Counted from the first letter of the stretch, positions 23,720-35,421 are shown. The stretch: DNA of 64,000 nucleotides from Drechmeria coniospora (GCF_001625195.1 NC_054390.1:9025222-9089221), one strand, 5' to 3'. Numbers and translations: made by a program. The notes: generated by a model from the letters alone, not told the origin.

Positions 23720-24130
23720 CTGTGGTCAGCTTTCAACCATCTCGCGTTGGCCGTCGGCCTTTTCGGCAGGCCGTCTGCTTCTTGGATTGCTTCTTTGCAT
23801 GCTTGGACTACCTTGTTGCATTTTGGGCTTTTTCTTTCGACCATCTTTTCATATTGGTTGGCTGCTTCTTTGCATTCTCGGACTGATTCCCTGCGGCAAT
23901 AAGCCTGCCTCCTCGCATTCTTGGACTGCTTCTTCCTCTCAGCCGGCTTCTTCTTCTATGCATTTGCAATCTACTTGTTGCATTCTGCGACTGCTTCTTT
24001 GCGCTGGATGTCCACTTTGCCTTCTTGGACTATACCTTCGTATTCCTGGACTGCTTTTCTGTATCGGTCACCTGCTTCGTCTCATGCCTGGACATTTTCT
24101 CTGCATTGGCGACATGCATCATTTCGTTCA
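23720..24130 (-). pseudogene. Decayed coiled-coil / heptad-like coding remnant
   Basis: On the minus strand one frame reads as a Glu/Lys/Ala/Gln-rich helical repeat (examples: YRKAVQEYEGIVQEGKVDIQ, VRECKEAANQYEKMVER, VVQACKEAIQEAD). It is broken by TGA at 24084-24082 and TAGs at 23973-23971 and 23958-23956, all in the same frame. On the plus strand this appears as an imperfect repeat of TGGACTGCTTCTT. No ATG-led intact frame exists on the minus strand. The plus-strand frames here are Leu/Cys-rich mirror images and are not believed. The family is unknown. Confidence 0.45.
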
Positions 24131-24853
24131 CCTTTGACTTTTTGTCATGCAATCGCCATAATCTTAAGGCTTCACACCCGGCCATGATGGACGGCTTAGT
24201 TATGCACCGTTGACAAAGCCAAAGCTACCATTGTCGACATCTCGGGGCAGGAGACGTGAGCATCTGAATGATCACGTGATGCCTCATATTTCCCTCACCA
24301 GGATCATGACAGGAAAATCACCCGGAACGAAACAACGACCAACGATTACTGACCTGGGAATCGAGTCGTACGCACGATGCTACATGCACTGAACATGGCC
24401 AAAGAACTTGACTGGATCCAGTATACTCCCCGCCTATGGTCGGCCGCATGTGCTATCCAACCAGCTAGGCGTTGAGCGTTACCTTTCATCCCATTTGATG
24501 GACACGATTCTGCAATATTCGTGAACGCCGACTTCGATGCCACCTACAAGCCATCGCTAGCGTTTCCAGCAGCACCGGCTGGGATCGTGCGCATCCTTCG
24601 GATCACTGCGAGATGAATGAGGCTTGTAGCGCGATCGAGCGAGGCGACGACGATTGGAATTCTAGAATGACGGTCATTTTCCCCCTCATCATATGATCTT
24701 ACCCTTTACTGGCCGCACCCACTCCGTCCTTCGTCACAATCTGCCTTTGTCTCTTCCTTTTCGGCCATACGGTCCTCAGGGAGTTGCTCAAATGCCATTC
24801 CGCTCTTCTAGCTCCGCGTCGCGTCGTCTTCAGCCGCGCACTGGCCTTGGACC
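24131..24853. other. Spacer with no supported gene
   Basis: Downstream of the RNase H-like gene. No RNA, repeat or coding signal was recognised. Confidence 0.4.
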
Positions 24854-25672
24854 TCAATTCCGAGCATGTCTTCTGGACAGGTTCCAGTAAGGAACTTGCG
24901 CAATAGCCTGCATGCGGTTGAAAAGCCGTTCAACTCTCCATCTCGGGTTTGTTGACGTCGTCTTGAAATCCTTGACTGCAAGCATGAGGAAAGCCTTGAG
25001 TGTATAGTTTGCATCGTTGCCACCACAGTGTAGGTTACGATAAGCGACGCCTAACTCGTTGAGAATATAATTCAATTTGCGCCGATCAAACAGTCCCATA
25101 ATACACTGAGAAAGATGTGCCGTGTCGAAGGTAAAGACAGCATTCGATACAATATCGAAGGTTTCGAGAAAGGTCTTGTCACGTTCGCCACCGTGTAGAA
25201 TCAGGACATAGTTCCGGTCAGAAACGAGGGAGTCAAAAATTGGCTTCATGTCCGCAAGGGTAATTGCCTTTGATTCTCCGAATATAAAATGTCTGTCGGC
25301 TCTATCAACATACCAGCCATGGCCGATGGTGAATTGGTATGACTTGATGGAGACAGGGCTTGAGCTTGAGCCACGACGGCGTGCACCAACCGAACGTTGT
25401 AACTCGCGGGTATCAAGTACAGATAGGCCGATGTGATACTGGGGGTCGGCAGTTTTTGTTGGGTCAAAGCCGATATCGGTATCGACATCCATGGATACAA
25501 GGAGCATGTCCATCATGCCCGAATGTGCGACAGGGTTGCAGGCCAACATAGTTGAGTGGACCGGAGGTTGTGTTGTCTCTCTCCAATTTGGACCATATCC
25601 AAAAAGATGCCGCAGCGTTGACGTTTCTTCCAGGAGTCTGGCCCAATAACGAGAGCCTATGACAAGAGGCAT
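24854..25672 (-). CDS. Gfd2/YDR514C-like RNase H-fold (DEDD-type) protein
   Basis: Single frame of 272 residues from the ATG at 25672. Motifs in order: LLVSMDVDTD with the first acidic residues, HIGLSVLDTREL, SYQFTIGHGWYVDRADRHFIFGES abbreviated here by its ends, LILHGGERDKTFLE (position of the second acidic residue), FDTAHLSQC, LNYILNELGVAYRNLHCGGNDANYT (given as its key parts LNELG and GGNDA), then a helical end. This order matches the fungal Gfd2/YDR514C C-terminal domain, an RNase H-like fold related to DEDD exonucleases. Asp in GGNDA and in the first strand would be metal ligands. Yeast Gfd2 is linked to mRNA export genetics. Nuclease activity here is an inference. The gene looks complete, although an upstream exon cannot be excluded. 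It borders the decayed block. Confidence 0.75.
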   Translation of the reverse strand: MPLVIGSRYWARLLEETSTLRHLFGYGPNWRETTQPPVHSTMLACNPVAHSGMMDMLLVSMDVDTDIGFDPTKTADPQYHIGLSVLDTRELQRSVGARRRGSSSSPVSIKSYQFTIGHGWYVDRADRHFIFGESKAITLADMKPIFDSLVSDRNYVLILHGGERDKTFLETFDIVSNAVFTFDTAHLSQCIMGLFDRRKLNYILNELGVAYRNLHCGGNDANYTLKAFLMLAVKDFKTTSTNPRWRVERLFNRMQAIAQVPYWNLSRRHARN

Positions 25673-26673
25673 TTTGGTAGTTGGGCCGTGGGAGACGAGA
25701 TACGGATATGCCGTCGTCGATGAGATTCGGGAACCGGCCGATATTTATCGGTGGAATCATTTTGCAGGTTGTGTAGCGGGTGTAGCGGATACATAATACC
25801 CATTGTAGCTCAAGCTCTGCGGTCATACGCAGAGCATGCATTTGTTTTCAGAGTGACGTCTGATCTACATGCCCTCGAGGCACCCGCGACGCTCTGCCGG
25901 CCTGCTGCAATGACGGTGGCCTGGACGATTGGAAAGTAACGAGACGGATGTGGAAGGGCGCCCACGTAAGCACTCTTCGAGGTCGTGTTTTTGGCAGCTT
26001 CGCAATAGACATGATGGGTTCCACGCGTGTCTTCCTGATGCCTTCATTAGTATTTGCCTACGCATTCTAGGAGAGAAACTGAGGGCGAAAACGAATCCGG
26101 CTCTCAGCAATTGGTCAATCCGGCGACGCTGACGCCAAAGCTGTGACAAAATGCAAGTGTCAGTAAACCTAATAGCGAGCTTGTTCGCTTTCAAATTGAG
26201 ACGAGCAATAGCAAGCGGGAGCAATTCATCCCGAATATTCTACTACCCCTTCGTTCCCACGAACTGCGGTAAGGGATCTACAGTAATTAATACAGTTGTC
26301 AAAGCATACAGTACAAGTACTGGACCTACAGTATAGGTATCTACTTGTAGGTTTGCATCCGTAGGCCCCTTTCCATGCGCAGAATGGGCGGAGGTCACGT
26401 GACTGCTCGCAAAAGAACATCATTCCATTCCCTTCCGACACTTGCGTAATCCAGAAGCCCTCACCCTCACCCTCCAAGTGCCATCACATGTCGCAGCACA
26501 AAACGTCAACCAACACGCGTCTCAGCAGAAGGAGCTTTTGCGTTCGTCTTCGAATTCCCCTGCTCTCATCCATGAGCTAAAAGCTGCTGCGGCTGGCGGG
26601 ACGCGGCTATCAAAACCCCGAACCGTTTGGACTGCCCGCGCCGTCGTCGTCGCCGTCGCCGTAGAGAGTCACG
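25673..26673. other. Spacer between the RNase H-like and PHD-finger genes
   Basis: A divergent promoter region with a few GTAC words near 26300-26350 and CT-rich DNA before the PHD gene. No gene was seen. Confidence 0.45.
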
Positions 26674-28129
26674 ATGGCCTCTTTACCACCGCTAAGGCTC
26701 CCGCCGAGGCCCTTTCCACCGGCCCCTTCCAGAGCAGAGTCTATTTTCCCCTCTCGTATGGAATTGGACAAGCATGTTTTCCCACGCGCGGTCATGACCC
26801 CCGATCCTACGCCAGCACCACCGCGATCGTCTTATACGCCTCAATTCTCAAAGTCCAACGCATGGATCCTGCATCGTATAAAGTCTGGACTGTCTTCGGC
26901 GCTCCAGAGTGACTCGAGATGTCCTCTTGGCTCGGACAAAGGCCGTTCCCAGCACTATTCTAGGTCGAGAAGCTCCACCGTCGTCATGCCCAAGCCGCGC
27001 CAGGCAGGCACCTCGGAGGCTCCAATAGACGTTTCGAAATTTGCCATGCGATTCATTCATTCTCCTCCCTCGAACCTGAAACGGAAGCGTGATTCAGACT
27101 CGCCAGAGCCCGACTTCACGCAGAATACCATTCCATTCAAGGCGCCGCCAGTTCGGGCAACGCCGCCGCCGCAGTCACTCCCGGCGTCGCCGGCATCCTC
27201 ATCCGGTGATGGTTTTCAAGCATGTGTCAAATGTAGCTCCAGTCTGTCGACGCCGTCAAACGTTCTCATCGTCTGTCACGGCTGCTCCAATCAATATCAT
27301 CAAGAATGCCTGTCGACCACGGCAGCGGCCGGCGATGCCAACCCGCTTTGCCAAGAATGCGAGGATGAAGGCCCAAATACGGTGGCATATCGGAGCACGC
27401 AAGGTCGTCGCTCCGTCGTCGAGCGGCTTCGAGAGAACCGTCTCGCCAGCCTCCCGCCCGACGTCGTTCCGGCGAAACCCGAGCTTGTCGGCTTCCTGGC
27501 GAGGCAGGCAACTGACGTGGAAGTCGGTAACCCACTGCGCAGTCCATCAGTCCAGCAAACACGCTGACCAGTGTTACCAGCGCACCCAGTACTTCTTGAG
27601 CAGGAAGAAGACGGACCTGCTCAACATCTTGTCCCTCTGCGACCAGCTCAAACCCCAGCTGCTCGTCGACGTCCTCGTCTCTGTCACCAAGAAGCATCCA
27701 GACCTTCCCATCTTTGACGATCCAGAGTGGAAATCTCTCCTTCCCGGCGCGACGCCGACGACGGCACGACTGCAGAGTTCGACGAACGCCAAGGCCCGCG
27801 CACGTCACGGACACGCCGTGCTGGATGCCAAGGCGGCGAGCCGCAAGGTCAAGGGAAGCCGCAAAGTGCTAAAACGCGTCACGGTTCTGCAGAAGTCGGC
27901 GGCCACGACGGCTCCTGACAACGAGAGCGATGCCGGTGTCAGCCGCGTGGGCGAGGTAGAAGTCTCGCTGCCGCCGACGTGGCCCAAGCCGGGCGAGGGG
28001 CTGTACTCCAAGCTGCCGCCCGAGACTGACGATCGGCGCTTCCTCGAGGATGACGACGACGACGAGGCCTTCAGCCACTTCATGGTGGACAAATTTGGCA
28101 ACCAGCTCGCCGTACAGGCTTGCGCGTGA
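26674..28129 (+). CDS. PHD-finger protein
   Basis: Exon 1 from the ATG at 26674 (CACGATGG) to about 27522 and exon 2 from 27572 to 28129 give about 468 residues. The most consistent intron is 27523-27571 (donor GTCGGT, acceptor CCAG). A donor at 27517 would also keep frame, so the junction is uncertain by a few codons. The first 180 residues are Pro/Ser/Arg-rich and disordered-looking, with the basic patch LKRKRD. The PHD finger spans about residues 184-236: CVKC, CHGC, HQEC, CQEC, a C4HC3 pattern. The second exon has RTQYFLSRKKTDLLNILSLC, a helical region common to the fungal family, a basic stretch and an acidic tail with DDDDDEAFSHF. PHD fingers read histone H3 tails, so a chromatin role is likely. 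The precise complex is unknown. Confidence 0.82.
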
Positions 28130-29989
28130 TGAAGGGGTCGCCCGGCGTGTTTCATGCCAGCTTGTGCATGTTTGCGGCGAGAGTATACCCCTGTTTCGTC
28201 GATGATGCGGGCTTTGTGCATTAGATTTATATGTATACATGGCGGATTCGAGAGCCAGACAACGGTGCGGCGCGGCATCTGTCCAGGCTTGAATCTATAC
28301 ACGAAATCGGAAGGTGAATTTCACGACACGCCAAGGAGGGCGGTGTACGAAATAGGCATGCAAGAATGTTGATATGTAGATGAATACGCATGCCACCGAC
28401 CATGCATCATCTTCCTGTTGCAATGTTCACGAGAGGGGGCGGCGAAAGGAGAGCAGAACTCGGGTCCGACCCAAGGGCTGCGCATACGTTTTGTAATCCG
28501 AAAAAACTCGTGCGAGCTGCCGACACGACGACACGGAGCGTCAGGTCGATCCCGTGAACGTTCAGGCGATACAAGGCCGCTGTGGCTATTAGTCTCTTCA
28601 GACGGATGCCAAGATGACAGTTTAGGTCGCTGACGAGAGACGTCATGTTCCTTGCCACGATCCAAAGTCCAGTATCGTGATACTTCCTACACCAGATGAA
28701 GCATCAAAGCAGCTAAATCTATATATGATGCTCAGCGTAGGTGATGTTTTACAAGGCACCGTCGGCAGCGCGTCAAATACAAGTACTTGTTACAAGTACT
28801 TGTAGATTGTACTCGTCATCGACAGCTTAGTGCCAGCGGCACTTGAAAGTGGTGATGAGGCTTCTGAGATGACTGCCATCCAAGCACAGCAGACCCTTGA
28901 CGGCAATTGTGATTGACGATGCTGCCAACTCTGGTCCTTGCGTCGACATCTATTACTAGATGGCGTGAGTGTGAGCGGCGTGCAAGAGTGTCATTTTCCG
29001 CAGCAATGGCCGTGTTCGAGGGAGCGGCAGGGGCAAAGCTGAAGCGCATGCTGATTGCTGTCTGGCGTGCAAGCGAGGGCGTATGATGTGATGAAGACGA
29101 GTTTGGGTCACCGTATGGATGGACTTGACTGCTGCCGAGTAACTAGGAGGACGCCTTTCCTGCTGAGTGTTGCTGAGGATGAGCGTAATGGAGAGAGGAT
29201 CGCGTTTTACACGTGCTGTTCGACGGTCATATTCGCGAAAAGGCATCTCCCCATCATGGGCATCCAAGTCTTTCATTCAATTTCAACATGAATACGAACA
29301 AATATTAGCAATACTCACAGCACCTCATCCGAGAATTCTTCCGTTGGCAACCGAGTCCGTCCCCAGCTGGCGAGCTTGCCTGGCTGGCTCGTGCTCGTAG
29401 GACCAAGTACAGTGTTGCATTTGTAGACTGCTGATTGGATAATATACAACACAGGTAAGATGAACGACGAGTCCCGAGCGATCATCGTTTGTTGGAGGCT
29501 CGCGAGGTCGCCAGCCCTGGGTGATTGCTGGATGACAGGAGTGAGGAGGCTTTTGGAGGGCTTAGATTGGCAGGACGAGTAATACCGCTGCGTCCTACGT
29601 GAACGTACTCGTCATTTTTTGTTCACATTTGGAGGCCCCAGTGAGGAAAAAGAAATATTCGCATGTTGGCTGTCGCTCGTCTGCTGAGAGGACGTTGATG
29701 TTGCTGTGGAGGAGGCAAGATCCATGCAAGTAGCTGGCAAGGCCCAGAGGCCCAAGAGGGGGAGAGCGAAGCTAGCCACATGACCTGCCGAGCGGAAAGC
29801 CCGTCCATCGCTCCGGCCCGACATGATCAACGGTCCAGGAAGGTGCCAACGGCATGCCCAACAACTGCCAGGCCGGGGGGGGGCGTCAGGTGACTCGGAC
29901 CATGGGTGAGAACGGATCGAGTACTCCGCACTCATATCCAAGTACGTCATCTGCATAGTACATGTACATTTACATCTAAGTACAGTATT
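28130..29989. other. Long spacer downstream of the PHD-finger gene
   Basis: No supported genes on either strand. Frames are short and lack motifs. GTAC words occur near 28780-28810 and 29930-30010. Confidence 0.45.
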
Positions 29990-30048
29990 CATACACGTAC
30001 TGTAAGTAAGCATGAGTACTCCGTACATCCACGGAGTGCTTCGTCGGA

Positions 30049-30460
30049 GTACTGCTACGGGATACTGCTACGGGATACTGCTACGGAATACTGCTACGGA
30101 ATACGGCTACGGAATACTGCTACGGAATACTGCTACGGAATACTGCTACGGAATACTGCTACGGGATACTGCTACGGGATACTGCTACGGAATACGGCTA
30201 CGGAATACGGCTACGGAATACTGCTACGGGATACTGCTACGGAATACTGCTACGGAATACGGCTACGGAATACTGCTACGGAATACTGCTACGGAATACT
30301 GCTACGGGATACTGCTACGGGATACTGCTACGGAATACGGCTACGGAATACGGCTACGGAATACTGCTACGGAATACTGCTACGGAATACTGCTACGGAA
30401 TCCTGCTACGGGATACTGCTACGGAATACTGCTACGGAATACTGCTACGGAATCCTACTA
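30049..30460. repeat. 13-bp minisatellite, about 31 copies
   Basis: Tandem array of TACTGCTACGGAA with sub-variants TACTGCTACGGGA and TACGGCTACGGAA. The unit is not a multiple of three, so the plus-strand translation cycles through all three frames every 39 bp and stays open. This produces long artificial peptides with ATEYCYGILLRN repeats. No start context or family supports coding. Confidence 0.95.
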
Positions 30461-31212
30461 CCGATCACATGGCAATACTCTATCCAGAACCCTACTGTCG
30501 GCCATCTCCGACTCCTCGGGACTCGCTCGTGGTCCATCTTGGTGGCGGTCATCGCCAACAGCCAAGCGCACGCAGGGCTGATATGATCAACATGTACAGT
30601 GCTCCGCACACTCTATCCATACGACAGTCGATGCTGGCGAGCATCCTCTCATCTCAAACTACAACATGAGGTTCATACATGAACAGCTCCCAATCCTTGG
30701 TTGGCGGGCGCCCAGAGACTTGTTCTCATGCATGAGTACCTTCGTACTTGCTTGCATCTTGAAGGCCATTCTTGCCAAGGCAGTGCCTTGCTGGGAGCCT
30801 TGTCGGCCATCCTTGGCCAGCACGCAAGATGGAAGGTGGGTGCCCCCAAGATAAGCAAATTGTTCTAAGTTTGGCAGAAAATACCAGCTGCAGGAGCTTG
30901 GTTCACATCATGTGCGGCATGAAGCGACATCACCGTTGCATCATGGCAGACGCGTTGCATCCAGCTGCACCGAGAAATATGCACGACAGGTCCCGAGTTG
31001 CATGCGGCCAAGGGCTCAGACTTGCCTTTACAACGTCATTGCGACGGCGGAACGCTCTGTCCGGAACAACGGGTTAGCCGGTGGGAAACGCACGTTGTCT
31101 CGTCGGAAGCGTCCCGTTACCGTTGGCTCGGAAGTATCTGAGAATCATCACGGCCCATGGGTGCCTGCGCAAGAGGCGCTTGCCTCGGGCATCACATATG
31201 TCGTCGTCGTTG
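30461..31212. other. Spacer between the minisatellite and the asparagine-synthetase-like gene
   Basis: No supported gene. It probably contains the 3' region of the minus-strand gene that ends at 31213. Confidence 0.4.
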
Positions 31213-33066
31213 TCATGAAATCACCGTCGTCCCCTTGACTCGACCGCTCTCCATCTTTGCCGTTCGAGCCCCAAACTGGATCTTGGCGCCTCGTCAGCTG
31301 CATCGGCATGGTAAGGCAGTCCATCGAAACCTACCGCTCGCTTCTTCTCCCCGGCGACGCCCGTCATTCCCAGTTCCTGCGCCAAAATGCGCAGCACTCT
31401 CTTCCCCGCCTCAACCTCCCCGTCGACCCCTGGGTTCTCAAAGTCACACTTCTCCCAGGCCGGCAGCTGGACCGCCCATCGGACAAGCCTCTCGTCGAGG
31501 TAGGGAAATCTCACCTCTCGCTTCCAGTGCGCCATGACTCTGTCGTCTCGTCCCAGGTTTCTCCTGCCCAGCCGTCCCACATCCAGCCTGAGCTCGTCCA
31601 CCAGGCCGGCGTAGCCTTGTCTGGAAAATGCTGTTGCGTGCCTCGTGTAGCCTCCGAAGAGCTCGTCGGCGCCGAGGCCGGAAAGGAGGACTCGAGCCGT
31701 CGTGGTGTAGGGCCGTGCCGCCGAGCCCGGCTCATCAAGGATGCGCCCCTGTCCCCTTGCGGCGAAGTAGAGGGCGTAGGCGATTGACAGGTCCATCTCC
31801 GTGTTGTGCGGGTGCATCAACTCAATCACCTCGGCCCGGCTGCCGCTCGCGAGAGAGAAGGGGACGTTTACCTATCGCGTTGCATCGTGTCTGTTAGTGT
31901 TGCTTCAGGGCCGGCGGCGCAGGAGGACTGAGCACTTGGCCAGCATACGGTTACAAACTGCCATCTTCTGTCGGCGCAGACGGCCCCTAGTTCCGCAAAG
32001 GACTTGCGCCCTGTGATTCTGTCGGGACAAAGTTCGAATAGCTCCTCCTGCGACGCGCCCTTGTGCTGAGCAGCAATCCTCGGGTTCTCGAATGCGACAT
32101 TGATCAAGTCGATCGCCTGGTCAGAGGGTAGCAAATCACTTGTCATACGTGCCAACACGGTGCAGTCGAGTCCTCCGGAGAACAAGACGGCAACTGCGGC
32201 GTCGGATGGGGATGAATGGGGTGGTACCGGCACTTGCAGCACGCGGGACGTCAGCGACTCGTTGAGCTGGCGGCGAAGCTGCTGCGCCGAAGACGAATGG
32301 CGTGTCAATGCACACTTCTCGGCGGGAATAGAGGTGTCGAATACTGCGATGCTGGACACCTGAGCAGACCGCAGGTGAGCTGGGTGAACGCGCCACATGC
32401 CCTGTCCATGGATGGAGTGGTAGATAAAACGGCACGTGGCAGCCTTACCAGCGTTGCATCTTCCGCCCAGTCACGCCTGATGGGGACGAGTTCAGCCGAC
32501 AGGTGTCCCGTGGCACGGGGCAGCCCAAGTGGCAGCACATAGCATCCATCGGCCTCGACCTCGATCCAACCAGCAGCTGGCGATTCGGCGACACTCGACA
32601 AGGAAAACGGAAGTCCGTGCCTGACCAGCAACGAGCGGCGTCCCAGGCGATCTCGTCCGTAATAGAGACGGCCAGCCGGTTTGTCAAGGAAGATGAAGGC
32701 AAAGGGCCCTTCGATGGCACGCAAGACTTCAAGCACCTCGCCTTCGCCTCGAGCGGCACTCAGCTCGAGCAGGATCGCTTCGCCGTCGTTGCCCTCGACG
32801 GGACGCCCGTGAAGCCTCCAGGCCTCGCCATTCCAGCATAGCACGGAGCCGGTGGCGTCGTCGACGAGTGGTTGTTTCGCAACGTGGTCCCCACGTAGGG
32901 AGAGCACCGTCGAGGTCAAGGTCAGGAACAACGGTTTGTTCCCGTAGTCAAGCCGCTCCTCGACCGAGCCATGGTGGTCAGGGCCCCGGTTTCGAAGACG
33001 CTTTTCCAGAGTGGGAGAAGCATGACAGTATCCGGACGCAGAAATGGCTGCATAGATGCCGCACAT
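31213..33066 (-). CDS. Asparagine synthetase domain-containing protein (ASNSD1-like)
   Basis: Four exons (33066-32449, 32359-31949, 31871-31335, 31281-31213) join in frame to 544 residues. Intron donors are GTAAGG, GTATGC and GTAGGT. The N-terminal Ntn amidotransferase domain starts MCGIYAA with the catalytic Cys2 and includes LRNRGPDHHG, WNGEAW and the GPFAFIFLD strand. The ATP-pyrophosphatase domain has the PP-loop VLFSGGLDCTVLAR, the HPHNTEMDLSIA helix, LLSGLGADELFGGY and VRFPYLDERLV. The C-terminus GEKKRA joins across intron 3 to IQFGARTAKM, a family hallmark. Intron 3 must be spliced to restore it. ASNSD1-type proteins differ from true asparagine synthetases in spacing, and their reaction is not settled. 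Glutamine-dependent amidation is the likely chemistry. Confidence 0.9.
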
Positions 33067-33678
33067 TGTCTGCCGCTGACGAAAGCGCAGCGTCGAGATT
33101 CGTCGTTGGAATGCTGGAGAGGGAAGGTTGGAAAATGAAGGTCGGCTCCACTATTCTGAAGTACGCGTCGTTCTTGTTGGCGCAGGCATCATTCAATCAC
33201 AAGAAAGGGCGAGAGCAGGGAATTGAGACGGACAAGCATGGGCTACAAAGTTCTGAAAGGCTACAAAATTTTTCAGGTTTATGAAGGGTCATAGTACCAT
33301 ACTGGGCAACAATGAACCTTTTAGGAATGCAAATATCCTGGTATGTCCTCACGGGTTAGACTTGCACCTCCTCGCATGCACCACTGCTGGCCAGACAGTT
33401 GTGAAATAGTATGAGTTCCCTTCCCATAATAATTCCCTTACAATTTCTGCAGCCAGCAATCGTACTCCCTGGAATGCTCTGATCTTATTATCCAGTGATT
33501 AGAGAAGTAGAGCGACGTACCGCTTTGGATCCGTACTTTGTGGTAAAGCAAAAGGGTAGACGTACTTGCAGACAGATCTTTGTCCCAGGCATCTTGCAGC
33601 ATAACTATGACTCGAGCATGGCAAGCGTTACATGTACATATTTTACCTGACACCTTTCAAGTTAAAACAAGCAACTCA
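33067..33678. other. Spacer between asparagine-synthetase-like gene and tRNAs
   Basis: Promoter side of the minus-strand gene. AT-richer from about 33300. No gene seen. Confidence 0.4.
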
Positions 33679-33760
33679 TCCGGTATGGTGTAGTGGCTAA
33701 CATCGCTCGCTCTCATCTTGAAGTACCGAGCAGCCCAGGGTTCGATTCCCTGTACCGGAG
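33679..33760 (+). tRNA. tRNA-Glu (anticodon CTC) with a 10-nt intron
   Basis: The acceptor stem TCCGGTA pairs with TACCGGA. The D arm has GTGT/ACAT. The anticodon stem GCTCG pairs with CGAGC. The T arm CAGGG-TTCGATT-CCCTG is perfect. The anticodon loop reads C-T-CTC-A, followed by a 10-nt insert and the final loop C, the canonical position 37/38 for nuclear tRNA introns. Discriminator base is G. No CCA is encoded, as expected for a eukaryote. Manual folding only. Confidence 0.93.
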
Positions 33761-33903
33761 GTTTCATTTTGCCGTTCATTACGATGTCTGTCTGGTAGAC
33801 CCCCACCAGCAAGTCTGTTTCTCCTTTTTTTTTTTCGAGGATTCTCCACAATGAAAAGATATCAAATGATTCACGTCCACTCCACTCAACCAAGTGACTC
33901 AAT

Positions 33904-33986
33904 ATCCGGTATGGTGTAGTGGCTAACATCGCTCGCTCTCAAATTGAAAGTTCCGAGCAGCCCAGGGTTCGATTCCCTGTACCGGA
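33904..33986 (+). tRNA. tRNA-Glu (anticodon CTC) with an 11-nt intron, second copy
   Basis: Exonic sequence looks identical to the copy at 33679-33760, with the same stems and the CTC anticodon. The intron at position 37/38 differs in sequence and is 11 nt instead of 10. The two copies are about 225 bp apart, start to start, in the same orientation. They probably arose by tandem duplication with diverged introns and flanks. The intervening DNA contains a T-run (33826-33835) that could act as a Pol III terminator for the first copy. Confidence 0.93.
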
Positions 33987-35421
33987 GTCGTTCCTGAGTT
34001 ACGGAAACTTTATTTTTGACTTTTTGACCCTGATTTTCCTACTTTGCACACCAACCGCATCTGGGCCGCATCTCAACAAGGTTCACTCACTGTATTTGAA
34101 TTTTGCATGTTGGCAAGTCTCTCACCACCAAAACTGGTGTACCTGCACAATGGTTTAATACACGTCGCTCGCCCATCTGGTAAGTGCAGTACCGGGCAAT
34201 TGTGGTGAATCCTTTGGATGGTGTTTATCCCTTCAACAGATTTGATCTATATACTTACATGTATCTTACTACTTCCTTGGCAACTTAGCACGTAAGCAAG
34301 TACTCTGCAAATGTACCAGACATAAGAAGTTTTTTGCTAGTTGGTACGATAATTGAACATCATCACTCCGCTATCCTTTGTGATAAAGAGTGTACCAAAC
34401 CAGGATCAACATGGCCCTTCTGTCAACGGTGACATTAATGCAAACAACAATCCAGTAAGGTATCTGGGCACGTGCTTCCAAAAAACAACCACTAGGCGCA
34501 TGGGGAGGCACGTACATACATGTAGGGTCGTCCGGAGACCTAATGTCGTTGGAACTATAGGGTAGCTCATCCTCATGTGAGCACCCGTACCTCCTCCTAG
34601 CCAACCACCCGTCATACGATCAACACAGATTTACGTGCAGAAAAGGTAATGAATGAAGGGGGTATATCTCGCCACGTCGAGTAGGTTGACCGGAGAAGAG
34701 ATGAGGCAAGGCATGACATGTTACTGGTACAACACCACACGGCAGATGCAGGCTCAGGGAGGCTCCACAAGAAGGCCTGTCAAACATGAGGAATAAATAG
34801 AAAACATTAATATCGTATGAGAGAGGCGATGTCCACCTTCACAAGTCGGTCCAAAACGTCATGCAACTCCAAAACAGGAGCAACCCTGCAGGGTCCGTGA
34901 ACAAGCCAACCGTCCAAAGGTGGCATGCATCCCCATGCAGCCAAGCAATCTCACAAGCACAAGCATCCTGTCCATGGCGACAGCCAAAATCGACCCGTAA
35001 AACCATGCAATACAACGCCAGGACACCAGAGTCCGTATTAAATCCAACCAAAAAAAACTTCTCGTCGCAAAGGTTGTTCGTATCCAATCCAGCATCATCA
35101 AACTCCCTACCCTCCCGAGCGCAGACCGTTCCGACAGCAAGGCCACGACGTCGTCATGACGGCGGATGATGCGATGGAAGCAGGCGGACCGGTTCGGGAA
35201 GAAACTGCGTCGAAAGTGCAGTTGCCATCGGTATGCAGTGGAGGACAGGCAGCTTGCTTGCCTTCCGAGGCTACGTACGGAACGGAGTTTATCAAATCAT
35301 CATCCCCGAGCCGAGTGGTGATGCTGCGTGGGCCGTGAAACAACACACGGGAGCGCACTCGACTTTGTATCGCCTAGATGTTTGGCAACGTCTCTTCGTC
35401 CCGTCCTCGCGAAGAAAAGAA
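33987..35421. other. Spacer between tRNA pair and C2H2 gene
   Basis: No supported gene. It contains small frames with no motifs and probably the 3' UTR of the C2H2 regulator at its right end. Confidence 0.45.

Noticed and set aside
23612..24187. Leu/Cys-rich plus-strand frames that look like membrane segments
   Set aside because: Mirror image of a minus-strand coiled-coil remnant (Lys/Glu codons read backwards as Leu/Phe codons); no ATG-led consistent gene.
29906..30586. Long plus-strand frames of about 190-226 codons with ATEYCYGILLRN repeats
   Set aside because: They are generated by the 13-bp minisatellite, which is open in all plus frames; there is no family and no start context.
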